Origin: Flaccisagitta enflata
Taxonomy: Eukaryota > Chaetognatha > Sagittoidea > Aphragmophora
Length of the DNA stretch: 64,000 nt
Direction: 5' to 3'
Assembly: GCA_965153355.1 (NCBI GenBank)
Contig: OZ231126.1
Span: 44,144,001 to 44,208,000 of the forward strand
A program made the translations under genes and the position numbers. A model generated the notes under the pieces. That model saw only the letters and a program-made list of their open reading frames with translations. It searched no databases and had not been told where the DNA came from. Shown here one piece after another: positions 11,041 to 22,045 of the stretch; position 1 is the stretch's first letter, and the number at the start of each line of letters is the position of its first letter.

Positions 11041-11592
11041 GCATATCAGTTTGTCTGTCTGTCCATCTGTTTGTCAGTTCGCATTTCAATCTGTCAGTCA
11101 TGTTTTCATAAGATCTCTGAAAACACTCTCAATGAATATGAATATGAATATGAATATGAATATTCCTCTCTCCTTTGTAATCATGTTTTATACATTCATT
11201 CATTTGTTCATTCATTCATTCATTTATTCATTCATTGATTCATTCATTTATTCATTTATTCATTCATTCATTCCTTTATTTATTCATTCATGGTTAGGCT
11301 GTCAGTTTGTCTGATCATTTGTTGGTCAGTTTACATTTCGATCTGTCAGTCATGTTTGCATAAGATCTCAGAAAACACTCTTAATCAATATTCCTTTCTC
11401 CTTTGTAATCATGTCTTATACATTCATTCATTCATTCATTCATCCATTTATTGGTTCATTAGTTCGTTCGTTTTTTCATTCATTCCATTATTGATTCATT
11501 CATTTATTCATTCAATTCATCTATTCATCCATTCATGCATTCATTCTTTCATTCATTTATTCATTCATTCATTCACTCATTCTGCGGGGTGT
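11041..11592 (+). repeat. Tandem duplication of a (ATTC)n-bearing 252-bp unit
   Basis: The word CTGTCAGTCATGTTT and the following CATAAGATCTC...GAAAACACTC and CTTTGTAATCATG appear at 11091 and again 252 bp later at 11343. Each is followed by about 100 bp of ATTC/ATTT tetramers (11195-11290, 11420-11580). The frames encoding Ile/His/Ser repeats are artefacts of the tetramers. Confidence 0.85.
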
Positions 11593-11870
11593 ACATTTCA
11601 ATCAATCGAGCGTTCTTGTTTCAAGTTGCTTCAGTTACGACGTCGACCCGCATTAGAGAAGATACATTGCTGAGTTTAAAAGTGCTTGGTTAGATTTAAA
11701 GTTACCAATCATTCCTAAGGCTCAACTTTTGTTTGAGCGTTTGCGCGAAGAAATTGAGCAGACGGGTAAAAATTTGGTAACATTAAAATGAGTAAGGTGC
11801 GTGGGAGCTGGTAGGGACAGGGCTATGGAGGTGGAAAGGAGATTCAGGCAGATGCAGAGATGAGATCAGG
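11593..11870. other. Unassigned
   Basis: No gene or repeat end recognised between the (ATTC)n duplication and the next composite element. Confidence 0.35.
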
Positions 11871-11874
11871 AAGT

Positions 11875-12625
11875 AATAGTTGCAAAAGTGTTAGATGGTC
11901 AGCGGTATCCGAGCCCTGCCTAAGTTTGGGTTTAAATGAAGGGGAAGCAGGACCGCGGCCCAAAGAGGTCGATGACCTATGCTTTCACACATATGGGGAA
12001 TTTTCTTCTCCTTTTTGGGCAGCGACCCCAAAGCAAAGAGCCGATGTCCTGTAGGACACAGGGGGGAATTTTGAGACGTCCGTCCTTCCGTCCGTCCCCC
12101 CCCTGGCCAGCAGAGCCTCAGTTCTGCAGTCTCAGGCCTGATTTTGGCCCTCCTTCTCCTCCTCCTCCTCCATCCCCCACCAAAACCCAACCTTGAGGCT
12201 CAAATTCCAGTCTCTAGGCTCAAACCCCTGCCTCAAGGCCCAAATCCCAGCTTCTAGGCCCAAATCCTAGCCTGGAGGCCGGGACCTTGCTCTCTAAGCT
12301 GGGATTTGGACGACGAGGTTGAGATTTAGCCTCAAGGCTGGAATCTGGGCCTCCAGGCTAGGATTTGGGTCTCGAGGCTTGGATTTAGTCCTTGAGGCTG
12401 GGATTTGGGCCCCGAGACTGAGATTTGGGCCTCAAGACTGGAATTTGGTCCTTGAGACTGAAATTTGGGCCTCGAGAATGAGCTTTGAGGGGGGGTACGT
12501 GGGAGGAGAAAGGGAAGGAGAACAAGTCATCCAAGGATCGCACATGGTCAGCGGTACCCGATGCCCTGCTTGGAGTGATTAGCTGAAAAAGTGGAGTGAG
12601 AGCAGGGCAGCGGCCCCAAAGTCCT
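11875..12625. mobile_element. GC-hairpin composite element with minisatellite
   Basis: Opens with GTTGCAAAAGTGTTAGATGG then TCAGCGGTATCCG. It has a decayed GC hairpin and TGTCCTGTAGGACACAGGGG near 12018-12066, then (GTCC)n. Degenerate 20-bp GGCTCAAAT/ATTTGGGCCTC units run in both orientations to 12480. It closes with AAGTCATCCAAGGATCGCAC then ATGGTCAGCGGTACCCGATG and GGCAGCGGCCCC (12524-12618). The minisatellite reverses orientation near 12295, as expected for a foldback. Confidence 0.7.
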
Positions 12626-12635
12626 GAGTAATTAT

Positions 12636-12806
12636 CCATAATATTCAATAGGAACTTTGCATTTTTTCAATTTCTTGTCAATTTGTCATGTCATTCAATA
12701 GGAATTTAACATTATTTTTAGTTTTTATCAATTTTCCATGTTATTCTATGGGAAACATACATTTTTTGCTTTTTTATTAATTTTCCATGTTATTCAATCG
12801 GAATTT
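12636..12806. repeat. ~51-bp tandem repeat, 3-4 units
   Basis: TATTCAATAGGAA-like words recur at about 12640, 12693, 12742 and 12793, separated by AT-rich TTTTTCAATTTC and CAATTTTCCATG segments. Confidence 0.7.
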
Positions 12807-12864
12807 GAGGCTTGAGAAGCTTGGGGATGGATATACGTAAGTATGGAAATTCATCCCTGTGTCT

Positions 12865-12970
12865 ATGGACATCAGTCCTTTGGGCTGCTGCCCAAAAAAC
12901 GGAGAAAATTCCCCATATCTGTGAAAGCATAGGTCATCGACCCCTTGGGGGACGCTACCCAAAAAGAGCA
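12865..12970 (-). mobile_element. GC-hairpin module fragment
   Basis: Holds CCTTTGGGCTGCTGCCCAAA, CCCCATATCTGTGAAAGCAT and AGGTCATCGACCCCTTGGGG, i.e. two decayed reverse-oriented hairpin ends. Confidence 0.65.
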
Positions 12971-13039
12971 AGAAAAGAAGGATGGACGAGTGAAATCGCT
13001 AAATCAGATCACATCCAAAAGAGTCCTTTGGTAGATCAG

Positions 13040-13175
13040 TCATATGTATCAATATAAGACCTCAGGCATGGGAACCGCACTCTGGAACGAAAGCGCGGGA
13101 GAGGCGATACACACTGATCTTCATCAATTCTACAAGGAAAGATTCAAATGCCCCTGCCTACAATGAAAAGCTTTT
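13040..13175 (+). pseudogene. Possible LINE ORF2 C-terminal scrap
   Basis: One frame reads GMGTALWNESAGEAIHTDLH then QFYKERF. This resembles the Leu-Trp-Asn motif near the C-terminus of many LINE reverse-transcriptase proteins (L-W-N-S-L-P type). It is only about 35 residues and could be chance. No RT motifs lie nearby. Confidence 0.25.
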
Positions 13176-13368
13176 GAAGGCCGTGAAGTTGTACAATGTT
13201 TTGCATGTTTAAATTGAGTATTGAATTTGTAATATTAAATTCTGATTTCTTTCTGCGATCTTACGTACTCAAATGTGAATTCTTCTGCAATCTTACATAT
13301 TTTAATGTGAATTTTTTCTGCTAAATAGCATATTCAAATGTTTAAATGTTTGTAATATTCAAGTTGAA

Positions 13369-14287
13369 ACAAGGCGGGATACATGGCTGCCCTAGTCGCG
13401 TGCGGGTGGGCAGGAGCAGTGCTGGAGAAGGTCACTAGAGCATCTGGGCAGGAGCCGTATGCTCAAAAAGCTAAAAGACGCCTAAAAAGTAAATAGTCAA
13501 AAAAGAGTTAGATGGTCAGTGGTACACGTTGCCCCTATGTGAGTATATGTTGTTTGATGGTGAGAGGGGCAGCGGCTCTGAAGGGGCCAATGACCTATGC
13601 TTAGTAAGTTTTGAGGATCTAGGCTTGAAAGTGAGCATAAATAATAGGATTTGAGTCTTAAGGCTGGAAATTGAGTCTCAAGGCTGTTATTTGAGCCTCA
13701 GGGCGGTGAATTGAGCCATTAGGCTGTAATTTGAGCCTGGAGGCTGTGATTTGAGCCTCGAGGCTGTAATTTGAGCCTCGAGGCTGTGATTTGAGTCTCG
13801 TGACTGGGATTGAGGCTTGAGGTTGGGATTTGAGCCTTGAGGTTGGAATGTGAGCCTCGAGGATGGAATATGAGCCTTGAGGCTGGAATTTGAGTCTTGC
13901 GACCAAGATTTGAGCCTCAAGGCTGGGATTTGAGCCTTGAGGCTGGGATTTGAGCCTCGATGTTGGGAATTGAGCCTCAAGGCTGGGATTTGAGCCTCTA
14001 AGCTTGGATTTGAACCTTGAGGTGGGGATTGGAGCTTCAAGGCTAGAGTTTGGGCCTTGAGGCTAGAATTTGGGCCTCAATACTAGGATTTGAGCCTCAA
14101 CGCAACAATATGAGCTTTGAAGGGGGTGGACAGAGGAGAAGAAGAAGAAGGAGAAGGAGAAATTTCTCTTGTGTGAAAGCATAGGTCATTGGCCCCTTTG
14201 GGGCCGCTGCCCAAAAGGGGACCGACCAACCAACCAACCGACAGACATAGCGGGGTGTAGGGACGCGTAGCACGCAACTAAAAATGA
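13369..14287 (+). mobile_element. Full-length CGACT-hairpin element carrying GC-hairpin module
   Basis: This is the clearest complete composite. Left end AAGGCGGGATACATGGCTGC with AGTCGCGTGCGGGTGGGCAG; then AGTTAGATGGTCAGTGGTAC (13507) and GGCAGCGGCTCTGAAGGGGC (13568). About 22 units of a 20-bp minisatellite (GGCTGGGATTTGAGCCTCGA type) fill 13620-14110. The mirrored CATAGGTCATTGGCCCCTTT then GGGGCCGCTGCCC is at 14180-14213. It ends in GGGGACCGACCAACCAACCA tetramers and ATAGCGGGGTGTAGGGACGC with CACGCAACTAAAAA. It shows that the two repeat families are layers of one element about 920 bp long. It has no protein-coding capacity. Confidence 0.75.
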
Positions 14288-15110
14288 TAGCTAAAAGTGA
14301 TAGCAAATGCTTTATCACGTCTCATTTGATAACTTTTCTCCCCAGGATTGAATCGCCACCCAGAAAATAAGCAACATGATTCTTAAGACACCATTGGTTT
14401 TTAGATGCATCATCGTATCCCTATAGGAGGGTTTGTCCATCTGTCAGTTGGTCCATCAGCCCTATGTTTGTCACGCCTTTTTCAAAAATCACGCAGATGA
14501 TGCATCGAGTTGTCGGGATGGGCTTGTTGAGTCATTCATGGGAATAATGCCTCCGAGGTTCCAGTTCACCAGCCATTGACAACCAACTGACCAACTAACC
14601 AACCAACCGACCAACTGACCAATCAACCAGCCAATCAATTAACCAACCAAGAGACAAAGCTTCAGATAGGGGTTCGTTGGCGAACTTAAGGAATAAACAC
14701 GAATGTCAATATTTAGATTGATTTAAGCATTTTTGTTTTAATTTTGGGCCCTGAGAGCTCTGTTGGTGGGCCCTTTGGGTACCAAATCATCAACTTAGTT
14801 ATTGATAAGTCATCCCTTATCAGTTATAGAGCAGCGAGGTACGACTCAAGTGTTTGACAAAAAAAAATCATGGGTTGTCATTTTTGACAATTCTTACCAT
14901 TTGGGTCTCTTTTGACAGCCTAAACAGAGCTTTTGCAAGGTAACAACCCATTTTTGATATATTTTTCGTAATTTACTTCAAAATATCTTGCAAACGAATC
15001 CAATCTCAGCTATTTTGATCTATCCGTTCCTAAGTTATGAACAAAACGAGGTAAACTATGAAAATAAAAAAGCCACCATCTGACCGGTTTTCCTTCCAGG
15101 CAGCAAGGGG
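14288..15110. other. Unassigned, with (CCAAC/CCAAT)n patch
   Basis: A decayed reverse-oriented right end (TTTTTAGATGCATCATCGTA then CCCTATAGGAGGGTTTGTCC) is at 14398-14436. An ACCAACC/ACCGACC patch fills 14580-14652. The rest is AT-rich without genes. Confidence 0.45.
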
Positions 15111-15114
15111 TGGT

Positions 15115-15250
15115 TTACAAAAATTTTGCTTTCCAAAAAACTTGCCAGATAGTGGCTGATGTTCCCATAATATTGGAGAACACTTCCCCATCAATCACCA
15201 ACCCAGACACTCAAGTCTGATTAAGTCGCTGTATGGGAACAGTGTGAGAA
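15115..15250 (-). repeat. Interspersed repeat, copy 2 of an inverted pair
   Basis: AGACACTCAAGTCTGATTAA then GTCGCTGTATGGGAAC is the reverse complement of the copy at 10555-10720, with moderate divergence. Confidence 0.65.
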
Positions 15251-15264
15251 GTTTGTGCACTGGA

Positions 15265-15625
15265 GTAATTTTTAGTCGCGTGCACGCGACTCTACAACCC
15301 GCTTTGTCCGTCGGTCGGTCGGTCGGTTGGTTGGTCGGTCACACTTTACTTTTTTATCACTTTTATTTCTTTAAGTTATTTTAAGTCATTCTAAGTAATT
15401 TTAAGGTATTTTAAGTCATTCTGAGTCATTTTAAGTCATTTTAAGTCATTTTAAGTCACTCTAAGTCATTTTTGGTTATTAGGTCATTCCATTATTTTAG
15501 GTCCTTGTTGGTCTTTTTAAGTCATTTTAGGTCATTCAAATTCATTCTAAGTCATTCTTAGGCATTCTAAGTCATTCTAGAAATCAAAGTCTTGCACGCG
15601 ACTTATAGGTGTTGGCCTTGTTATA
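15265..15625 (-). mobile_element. CGACT-hairpin family, AAGTCATTTT-array copy
   Basis: Starts TTTTTAGTCGCGTGCACGCG then ACTCTACAACCCGCTTTGTC and CGGTCGGTCGGTCGGTTGG. About 230 bp follow of TTTTAAGTCATT units. It ends CTTGCACGCGACTTATAGGT then GTTGGCCTTGTT. The terminal 18-bp palindrome is perfect here. Confidence 0.85.
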
Positions 15626-15633
15626 GAAACAAA

Positions 15634-15824
15634 GTGGGATACACAGCCACCCCAGTCCCATGCGGGTAGGCAGGGGCTATATTTGAGGTCACTAGACCAT
15701 TTGGGCAGGAGTAATGAGGTCAGAGAAAAAGAAATAAATAGAAGTGGGAGGGAATTACAGACTAACTAATGGATGGACAGATGTACAAAGCGGGCTTTAC
15801 AATTACGTAGCATGCGACCAAAAA
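15634..15824 (+). mobile_element. CGACT-hairpin family, short decayed copy
   Basis: AAAGTGGGATACACAGCCAC...CATGCGGGTAGGCAGGGGCT, GGTCACTAGACCATTTGGGC, and GTACAAAGCGGGC...GTAGCATGCGACCAAAAA. It starts directly after the preceding, oppositely oriented copy, so the pair is head to head at their left ends. Confidence 0.75.
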
Positions 15825-15882
15825 TCAAATGATTGGGGGGGGGAAGGGGGCTGGGGTCAGGGATGGGGGGTTGGGTGTGCTA

Positions 15883-16142
15883 ATATGCAAAAGGTTTTTT
15901 GATCAGATCATCATCATCAAGGAGTATTGGGACATTAATTCTAAGATACTTACCATTTTTGTTTTTTCAAATCTTATTCATCTTCCGTTTTTTTCGAAAT
16001 CCCCATCTAGCCCCTAGCTTGTATATTGTCATGCAGCTGGTTTTGCACCTGGATTATTGATGACAAGAAAAAAATCAAAACACTTTGGTACTCTTATTCC
16101 TTATACTATGAAGAATTAGTGAAAATCTTCTGCATTTATACA
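15883..16142 (+). repeat. Interspersed repeat C (empty-site paralog)
   Basis: AATATGCAAAAGGTTTTTTG then ATCAGATCATCATCATC, ...TTGTATATTGTCATGCAGCT then GGTTTTGCACCTGGATTATT. It matches 23655-23809 joined to 25807-25930, but without the 2-kb insert found there. Confidence 0.85.
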
Positions 16143-16307
16143 AGAAGGCTGGATACACGGCCACCAGTTGCGGACGGGTGGGCAAGGGTGGATATGCGCG
16201 TTTTCCCACTTTTCAACTTGTGGTCATGGACCAATGGACCGACGGACAGACCGACAGACCAACAGAGGGACTAAGCCTCTTATAGAGTTGCGTGTCTGCA
16301 ACTAAAA
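16143..16307 (+). mobile_element. CGACT-hairpin family, 'CTCTTATAG' subtype
   Basis: AAGGCTGGATACACGGCCAC, TTGCGGACGGGTGGGCAAGG, then GGACCGACGGACAGACCGAC, CTAAGCCTCTTATAGAG and hairpin AGTTGCG-TGTC-TGCAACT followed by AAAAAA. About 165 bp. Confidence 0.85.
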
Positions 16308-16780
16308 AACATAACTTTCTAAATGATACATCAGTTTCATTTTCAACAAAACTGGGTGCAGTTGCTAAAAGTATATATATGTTGTACTAATCTTGCCTTT
16401 ACGTAAAAAAAGCAGGAAGATGATTAGAGTGAAAAGACAAAAAATGGTAAGTGTCTTATATTAATTTGATGCTCCTGATGATGATAAGGCTGATCCCAGG
16501 AGCTCCGATAGAGGCCTATACAACCTAACACAAATTGCAAGGCGGGCTGTGAGGGCCACGGGTGGGGCCTAACTGTGCCTCAAAAAGAATAAGATGAGGC
16601 AAAGGGAGAGAAGAAGAAAAAAGAATGAAGAAAAAAGAAAAGAAAGAATAGTGTAAGCGTTACATAGTCAATGCCATGGCCCTAAGTTAGTGTGTGTGGG
16701 AATGAGATTGTAAGAGGGCAGCAGCGGAGGGCTGTGATCTATGATTTCAGGACAATTTTCTCCGGTTTGAGAAGCTGGTT
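16308..16780. other. Unassigned, repeat-derived
   Basis: 16600-16650 is A/G-rich. 16690-16765 retains GTTAGTGTGTGTGGG and GGGCAGCAGCGGAGGGC words, a decayed GC-hairpin module. No gene seen. Confidence 0.4.
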
Positions 16781-16784
16781 TGGA

Positions 16785-17220
16785 GGGCTGAAAGAGAGGC
16801 CTGATTTGCAGATGTGAGCGATGGTTTAGGGTCTGAGAGGCTTGATTGGGGTCTGAAAGGCCTTATTTGGGGTCTAGAGGGTCTAATTTGCATGGGGTCT
16901 GAAAACCCTGACATGGGGTCTGAGGCCTGATTTGGATCTGAGGCCCGAATAGCCTAACATGGGGTCTGAGGCCTGATTTGAATCTGAGAGGCCGAATTTG
17001 GAGTCTGAGAAGCCTGATTTGGGGTCTAGGAGGCCTGATTTGAAATTTGAGAAGCCTGATTTGGGGTCAGAAAGTCTGATTTGGAGTCAAAAAGGGAAGC
17101 CTGATTTACGGTCTAAGGAGGCTTTATTTGAGCTGAGAGGGATGACGGTGAGCAGGAAAGAATTGCTTGCTTATATTGGAATCATAGGTCGTCCGGCCCC
17201 TCGGGCCGCTGCCCAAGGAA
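16785..17220. repeat. ~20-bp minisatellite with GC-hairpin end
   Basis: Units of the type CTGATTTGGGGTCTGAGAGG span 16790-17130. They end at TAGGTCGTCCGGCCCCTCGG then GCCGCTGCCCAAGG (17186-17219), a right GC-hairpin end. Confidence 0.75.
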
Positions 17221-17389
17221 AGATAATGAAAAAAAAATTGAAAAACAAAATAAAAAGAGAGAGAAAAAAAATTCTATGACCCACTATGAACTTGAATCCT
17301 ATATAAATTTGTAGTGTTGCTAATTTATCAGATTTTCTGTTTTTTGGTTGCTTTATTTTTTTCCATTTTTGTTACAGATGTATGTAGAT

Positions 17390-19646
17390 CAGGGGTATCA
17401 TGATTTTTTTTTTTACAGTATCGACCGGGTCGATCAAATCATGGTCCATCCCCAAAAAAGTATTGACTCAGGATCAACCCTAGGTCGATTTTTTGTCAAT
17501 AATCCTTTTTTCCCATTTACAAATGCTGGTTACAGTCAGAACAACATGTTTTAGAAACCAATCGGTATCACAAGATAAGATATCACATCCTAGTTCAAAA
17601 CGGTTTCCCTAATAGATAAAAACAGGTACCAAAATGTGGTCAGGTGGCCCGTTTTCACATCTGGGACCTGAAAAGACGGGTGCCCTGACTGAAAAAAACG
17701 GGTGCACTAACTGAATAAAAACGGGTCCCATGACTGAAAAAATGGGTGCCCTATGGGTGCCCTGAGCAGTTTTTGAAATACCGCATACACCCTAAAGTGT
17801 AGGCATACATCATACTGTGCCTACATTTCATAGTGAATCATGAATAGTGAATCATGATTTTCATCAAAAAACTCATCTTACATTTTTCCTTTACATATTG
17901 AGACCCACTGAAGAAGATGGTGGGGATCCCGTTTTTCAGTCAAGGCCTTCATTTTATAAAGACTTAGAAAATAAATGTGGTCCTGCTAAAAAGCAGATAC
18001 CAAAACAGGTGTCATGATGAAAAATGGGTAAAAAAAAGGTGCCTGACCAAAAACAGTGCCATGGTACATCAAACTAGGATGTGGATATGAAGATTTTACC
18101 TTTACTTTGTGCCCAATAAGTGACCACTTGAATTTTGGTGTGTGTAAATTCCCATCTTCCTGGAAATTAGTCAGAAAGTACTTTTTCTATCAATGTCATG
18201 TACTGCATACTTGGAAGGCTTTTTCAAAATAGAGGAGTATTTTTGGATGAAGAGATCATTCTTTCCTTTATCTCTGTTATGGGTCACAATCAGGGAAAGG
18301 TGTAGTAGGCCTTGATCTTCAACTTGAATTCTAGAGCTGAGCGGATCTCATGAAAAGCTCGCCCCCTGAAGTGTTGACTGTTGTTACAGGCTCTATCTGC
18401 CCACCAGTCTGACCGTTCTTGGGTGCTGTTCTGACGGAGATTTGATTTCTCGCCAGTCAGCTAATAAGCTGTTATTATCTTCTTCTTAGGGCCCCTAAGG
18501 GCCCAAAAACCCTCATTAAGAATCTTTTGAAAAAAAAGAAGTGGGTGCGATCAATAGAAATTGTTGCCTAGATCAAATCATATTTTCACTTTTTAAAAAA
18601 ACTTAGAAAATTTTTATGTCGCACGAGGACTTAAAAAATCTATATTTTTGAAAAATGGTCAGCAAAAGTGGGAGTGCAATCAGCCTAAGGAATTGTTTGA
18701 TTTGCCTAGATCCAAAATCCTACATTTTCATTTTTTTTTCAAAAAACTTAAAAAAATTTTGTGTATCGAGCGTCAGGGACTTTGAAAAAAAAATCACAAA
18801 ATGTATTTTTGAAAAATGGTTTCACGAGGGAAGAGTGGGAATTACTCAATGAGAAATGGTTTGATTTGCCTAGATCCAAAATCTTGTAATTTCATTTTTT
18901 CTAAAAAACTGAAATTTTTTTGTATCATGCGTCAGGGGACTTGCTAAAAAAGAATTACAAATGAAAAATGGTTTTCAAAAGTGAGGTGCAATTGATGAGG
19001 ATGTTTTATTCACTTAGATCCAAAACCTGTCAAGTCCACTTTTTCTCAAAAGATTAGAAAAATTTGATTGGGGGAAATGATTCAAAGGAAAAAACAGAAA
19101 AAAAGAAGCGTCAGTTTTTTCTCTTTTACCTTTTCCAAGTATGAAGTCTTAACTAAACTATTGATGCGATTGTCCTGAAATTTGAAATACTAGCTGACGT
19201 CATGCTTCTCGACGTACAAGCTAAAAATCTCAATTGTGAACCGTCGTAAAGTTGGGCGCACTTCTTTGCCTAGTGTAAGCGAACCCGGTGATGCTTAACT
19301 CGATTGGAAGCAACTTTTGGTGGACAATCTGCTGAATTTTCTCGCCTTGGTTCCATAGTTTTCTGCGCATTTTTCATTTTTTAAGAGATGATTTTTTGAA
19401 ATTGTTTTCACTTGTTCATCATTCCATTTTATTGAACATCAAAAGGGTTCAATTTTACAAGCTTATTTTTTATTTTTAACTCAGAGATCAGTCTCATTAC
19501 TAAATCTATGCTAGCTTCCTTTGAGCTGGAAAAAAGACAAAAAATCGACCCGATACATTTGTGTTTTGGTGAATCAGGAAGATTTTTTAGAAATATAGAA
19601 AATCGACCCGATTAATCGGCCTGTCGATAGTATTGTGACACCTCTG
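17390..19646. mobile_element. Non-autonomous hAT-like element, 2257 bp
   Basis: Ends are CAGGGGTATCATGA...GTATCGACCGGGTCGAT on the left and AAAATCGACCCGATTAATCG...TGACACCTCTG on the right, imperfect inverted repeats. The element is flanked by a perfect 8-bp direct repeat, ATGTAGAT, at 17382-17389 and 19647-19654. An 8-bp duplication with CAGRGGTRTCA ends is the signature of the hAT superfamily. The interior holds tandem repeats, not a transposase: AAACGGGTGCCCTGACTGAA-type units at about 17610-17770, and ~150-bp units beginning ATTTGCCTAGATCCAAAATC near 18565, 18705, 18865 and 19012. It is presumably moved by a transposase encoded elsewhere. Confidence 0.85.
18555..19060. repeat. ~150-bp tandem repeat inside the hAT-like element
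   Basis: TTTGCCTAGATCCAAAATCC, TCATTTTTTTTTCAAAAAAC, GTCAGGGACTT and GAAAAATGGTTT recur in the same order in three to four diverged units. Confidence 0.75.
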
Positions 19647-19654
19647 ATGTAGAT

Positions 19655-19889
19655 CAAGATACTTTGTTCATTACTTGTATGGAAATTCTTCTTCAGATTA
19701 AATGCATGATGACTGAAGAGTATTTTGAATGTGCTATGGCGCGCGCACCATTTGTTTGAAGCAGGGGAAGAGGGAATTAGGGCCCAGATTTTTGAATTGT
19801 ATAGAGGCCCAAAATTCCTCTGTCGGCTTCTGGGCTGATCAAAAGACCTTTTGCATATTGACACACTCGAACCAAACAGAGGAAAATCG
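19655..19889. other. Flank with reverse end of repeat C
   Basis: GGGCTGATCAAAAGACCTTT then TGCATATTGACACACTCG at 19831-19869 is the reverse complement of the left end of repeat C. No gene. Confidence 0.6.
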
Positions 19890-20395
19890 CATATCCTGGT
19901 CCCATACAGATTTACTCTGTGCCCCTGATTGGTATCCCTTCACCCTACTTAAATAATGTGGAGAACAAAAATCATGAAGATGACCATTTTCAAAATTCAT
20001 TCATCTTCACGTAACATTTTGATCTTAAAGAAGTTTCTGATTTTTTCTAATTCAGCAAAATCCTATGTAGTTTTGTTACAAAAAGGATAATTATTTGTTT
20101 TTAAAAATCGTGATGTTTGTTAAAATAAACAAGAGTATCAGAACACGAACATAAGCTATGAAAGAGCTAATAAGGAAGAGTAATAATTGTATGAAAAGTA
20201 GAAATTTGTAAAAGCTAATTCAAAGATTGTCAGCGTATTGTTTTATCCCACTGCATTATGTATGCAAATGAGGTCCTCAAAAACATTTTTCTTAAAAAAC
20301 GGAAGGTGAACAGCTTTTAATAAAAGAAAAATGGTAAGGTCCTAAGATTGGCCACTCCAAATCAGGTAAAGAAATAACCAACTTTTGCCAGTAGG
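19890..20395. mobile_element. Second copy of the CATAGCAAAA TIR element
   Basis: CATGAAGATGACCATTTTC...AGCAAAATCCTATGTAGTTT...TTTATCCCACTGCATTATG...GGTAAAGAAATAACCAACTTTTGCC parallels 9715-10150 word for word, with substitutions and small indels. Confidence 0.75.
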
Positions 20396-21005
20396 CACCT
20401 CACAATAGGTCTAAATCACCACCTATCAAGTAAAATTACCTTTCTCAACTCCAGCACCCCCAAACTACCCCTTCCCACCTTTTTGAACAGCTCTAAATCA
20501 TCACCTATCAAGTAAGTGCCTATCTCAGCTCAGCACCCAAACCACCCCTTTCCACCCACACAGTAGCTCAAATCACCACCTATCCAGTAAGTACCTATCT
20601 CAACTCCCTTTTCCCTCAAGCCACCACCACCCATTGTGGCTCTAAATCACCACCTATCAGAAATGCAGAACACACTGTCTCAACTCCTACCCCAAGCCAC
20701 CTTCTCTACCCACCTGGCAGCTCTAAAATCACCTACTATCCAAACCAAGGTACCTATCTCTCTGACTCCTGCACCCCAAACCACCCCTTTCCACCCACTG
20801 ACAAGCTCAAATCACCTACACTCAAATAAAAGGTACCTATCTCAACTCCTGCACCCCCAAAGCACCTAACACCACCCACCTGGCCAGCTCTAAGTCACAC
20901 CTATCAAATAAAATTACATATTTCAACTCCCAGCACCACCAAGCACCCTTCACCCACCACAGCTCATGATGACCTATCAAGTAAAATTACCTATCTCAGC
21001 TCTTA
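20396..21005 (+). repeat. ~80-95-bp tandem repeat, about seven units
   Basis: Each unit carries AGCTCTAAATCACCACCTAT then CAAGTAAAATTACC/GTACC, TATCTCAACTCC, AGCACCCCCAAACCACCCCTT and TCCACC. The array is C-rich on the + strand. Confidence 0.85.
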
Positions 21006-21635
21006 GCAAAGGATTCTTTTCACCCTCTTTGGCAGGGAAAGGAGTTGAAGTCAGTCTTCGACTTTTTGGCCTATTCCTGTAGTGGCACTTGGGCACTTTT
21101 GAAGTGAAATGAAACATTGTCATTCTCAACCTGGTCGTGCCCCCATGTACACTCATGTAGAAATGATTTTAAATGAAACGTAATGTTTTGGACAAAAATT
21201 TTATATTTCAATGTAATAAAGCACTAAAACAAAGAATATTTTCATATTGCATACCATTCTTATATTTTTTATTTCATTAAACAACATGATTTACAATAGA
21301 TTTGAAAGGATTTTTTCCAAAAATAAAAGTCTGTCATGAGCTCTCTCTTTCTTCAAAAGGGGGGGGGCGCTAATTAGAGGGGGGGCGATAAATGCAGGAA
21401 ATACGGTATTCGAGAGAAACAGGGTTTTCATTTTCTTATGCGAAAGTTAGGATCTCCAGCTGACGAATGGGCTCTCCAATAGAAATTGATAAGGTAAGTA
21501 AATTTAATAATTCTTTACATTCATTGGCAAAACAATGCTCTACGACAAATATTTTTTAGTGAATTTTTAAGATTTATTTACAAATTACAGATGAATTTTT
21601 TCGATTTTTATGATTTAGTAGATCTGAAAGGAGTG
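21006..21635. other. Unassigned
   Basis: Includes GGGGGGGCGCTAATTAGAGG near 21361, shared with 1290-1305. No gene recognised. Confidence 0.35.
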
Positions 21636-21639
21636 TATT

Positions 21640-22045
21640 TATGTTTGTTTGAGAATGCAAATACAAAAAAACATGTTTATGAGCATAGCTGCTCATCTGT
21701 GAGGGTGTTTTGGAGGATTCTAGCTCATTTAGCTCAATTTTTTTTAAATTCTAAATCTGATAAATGAATAAATATTTTGATACATGTTTAAGAAAGCAGA
21801 TACATAAAAGCATATCAGTGAGCATAACTGCTCATCTGTGAGAGTGTTTTAAAGCATTTTAGCTCACTTAGCTCATTTATCTCAGTCTTTTTTTTTCTGA
21901 CTTTTTATGGGATCAATAAATATTTTGATGGGAGCATATAAATACAAGAAAGCATGTCAGTGAGCATAGCTGATTGTCTGGTTGAGTGATTTTGAGCATT
22001 GTAGCTCATCTGGCTCATTTGGCTCAGTCCTATCTTTCTCTGATT
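21640..22045 (+). repeat. ~140-bp tandem repeat, three units
   Basis: Words AAGCAGATACATAAAAGCAT, GTGAGCATAACTGCTCATCT, GTGAGRGTGTTTT and TTAGCTCATTTRGCTCA recur near 21655, 21795 and 21945. Confidence 0.8.
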
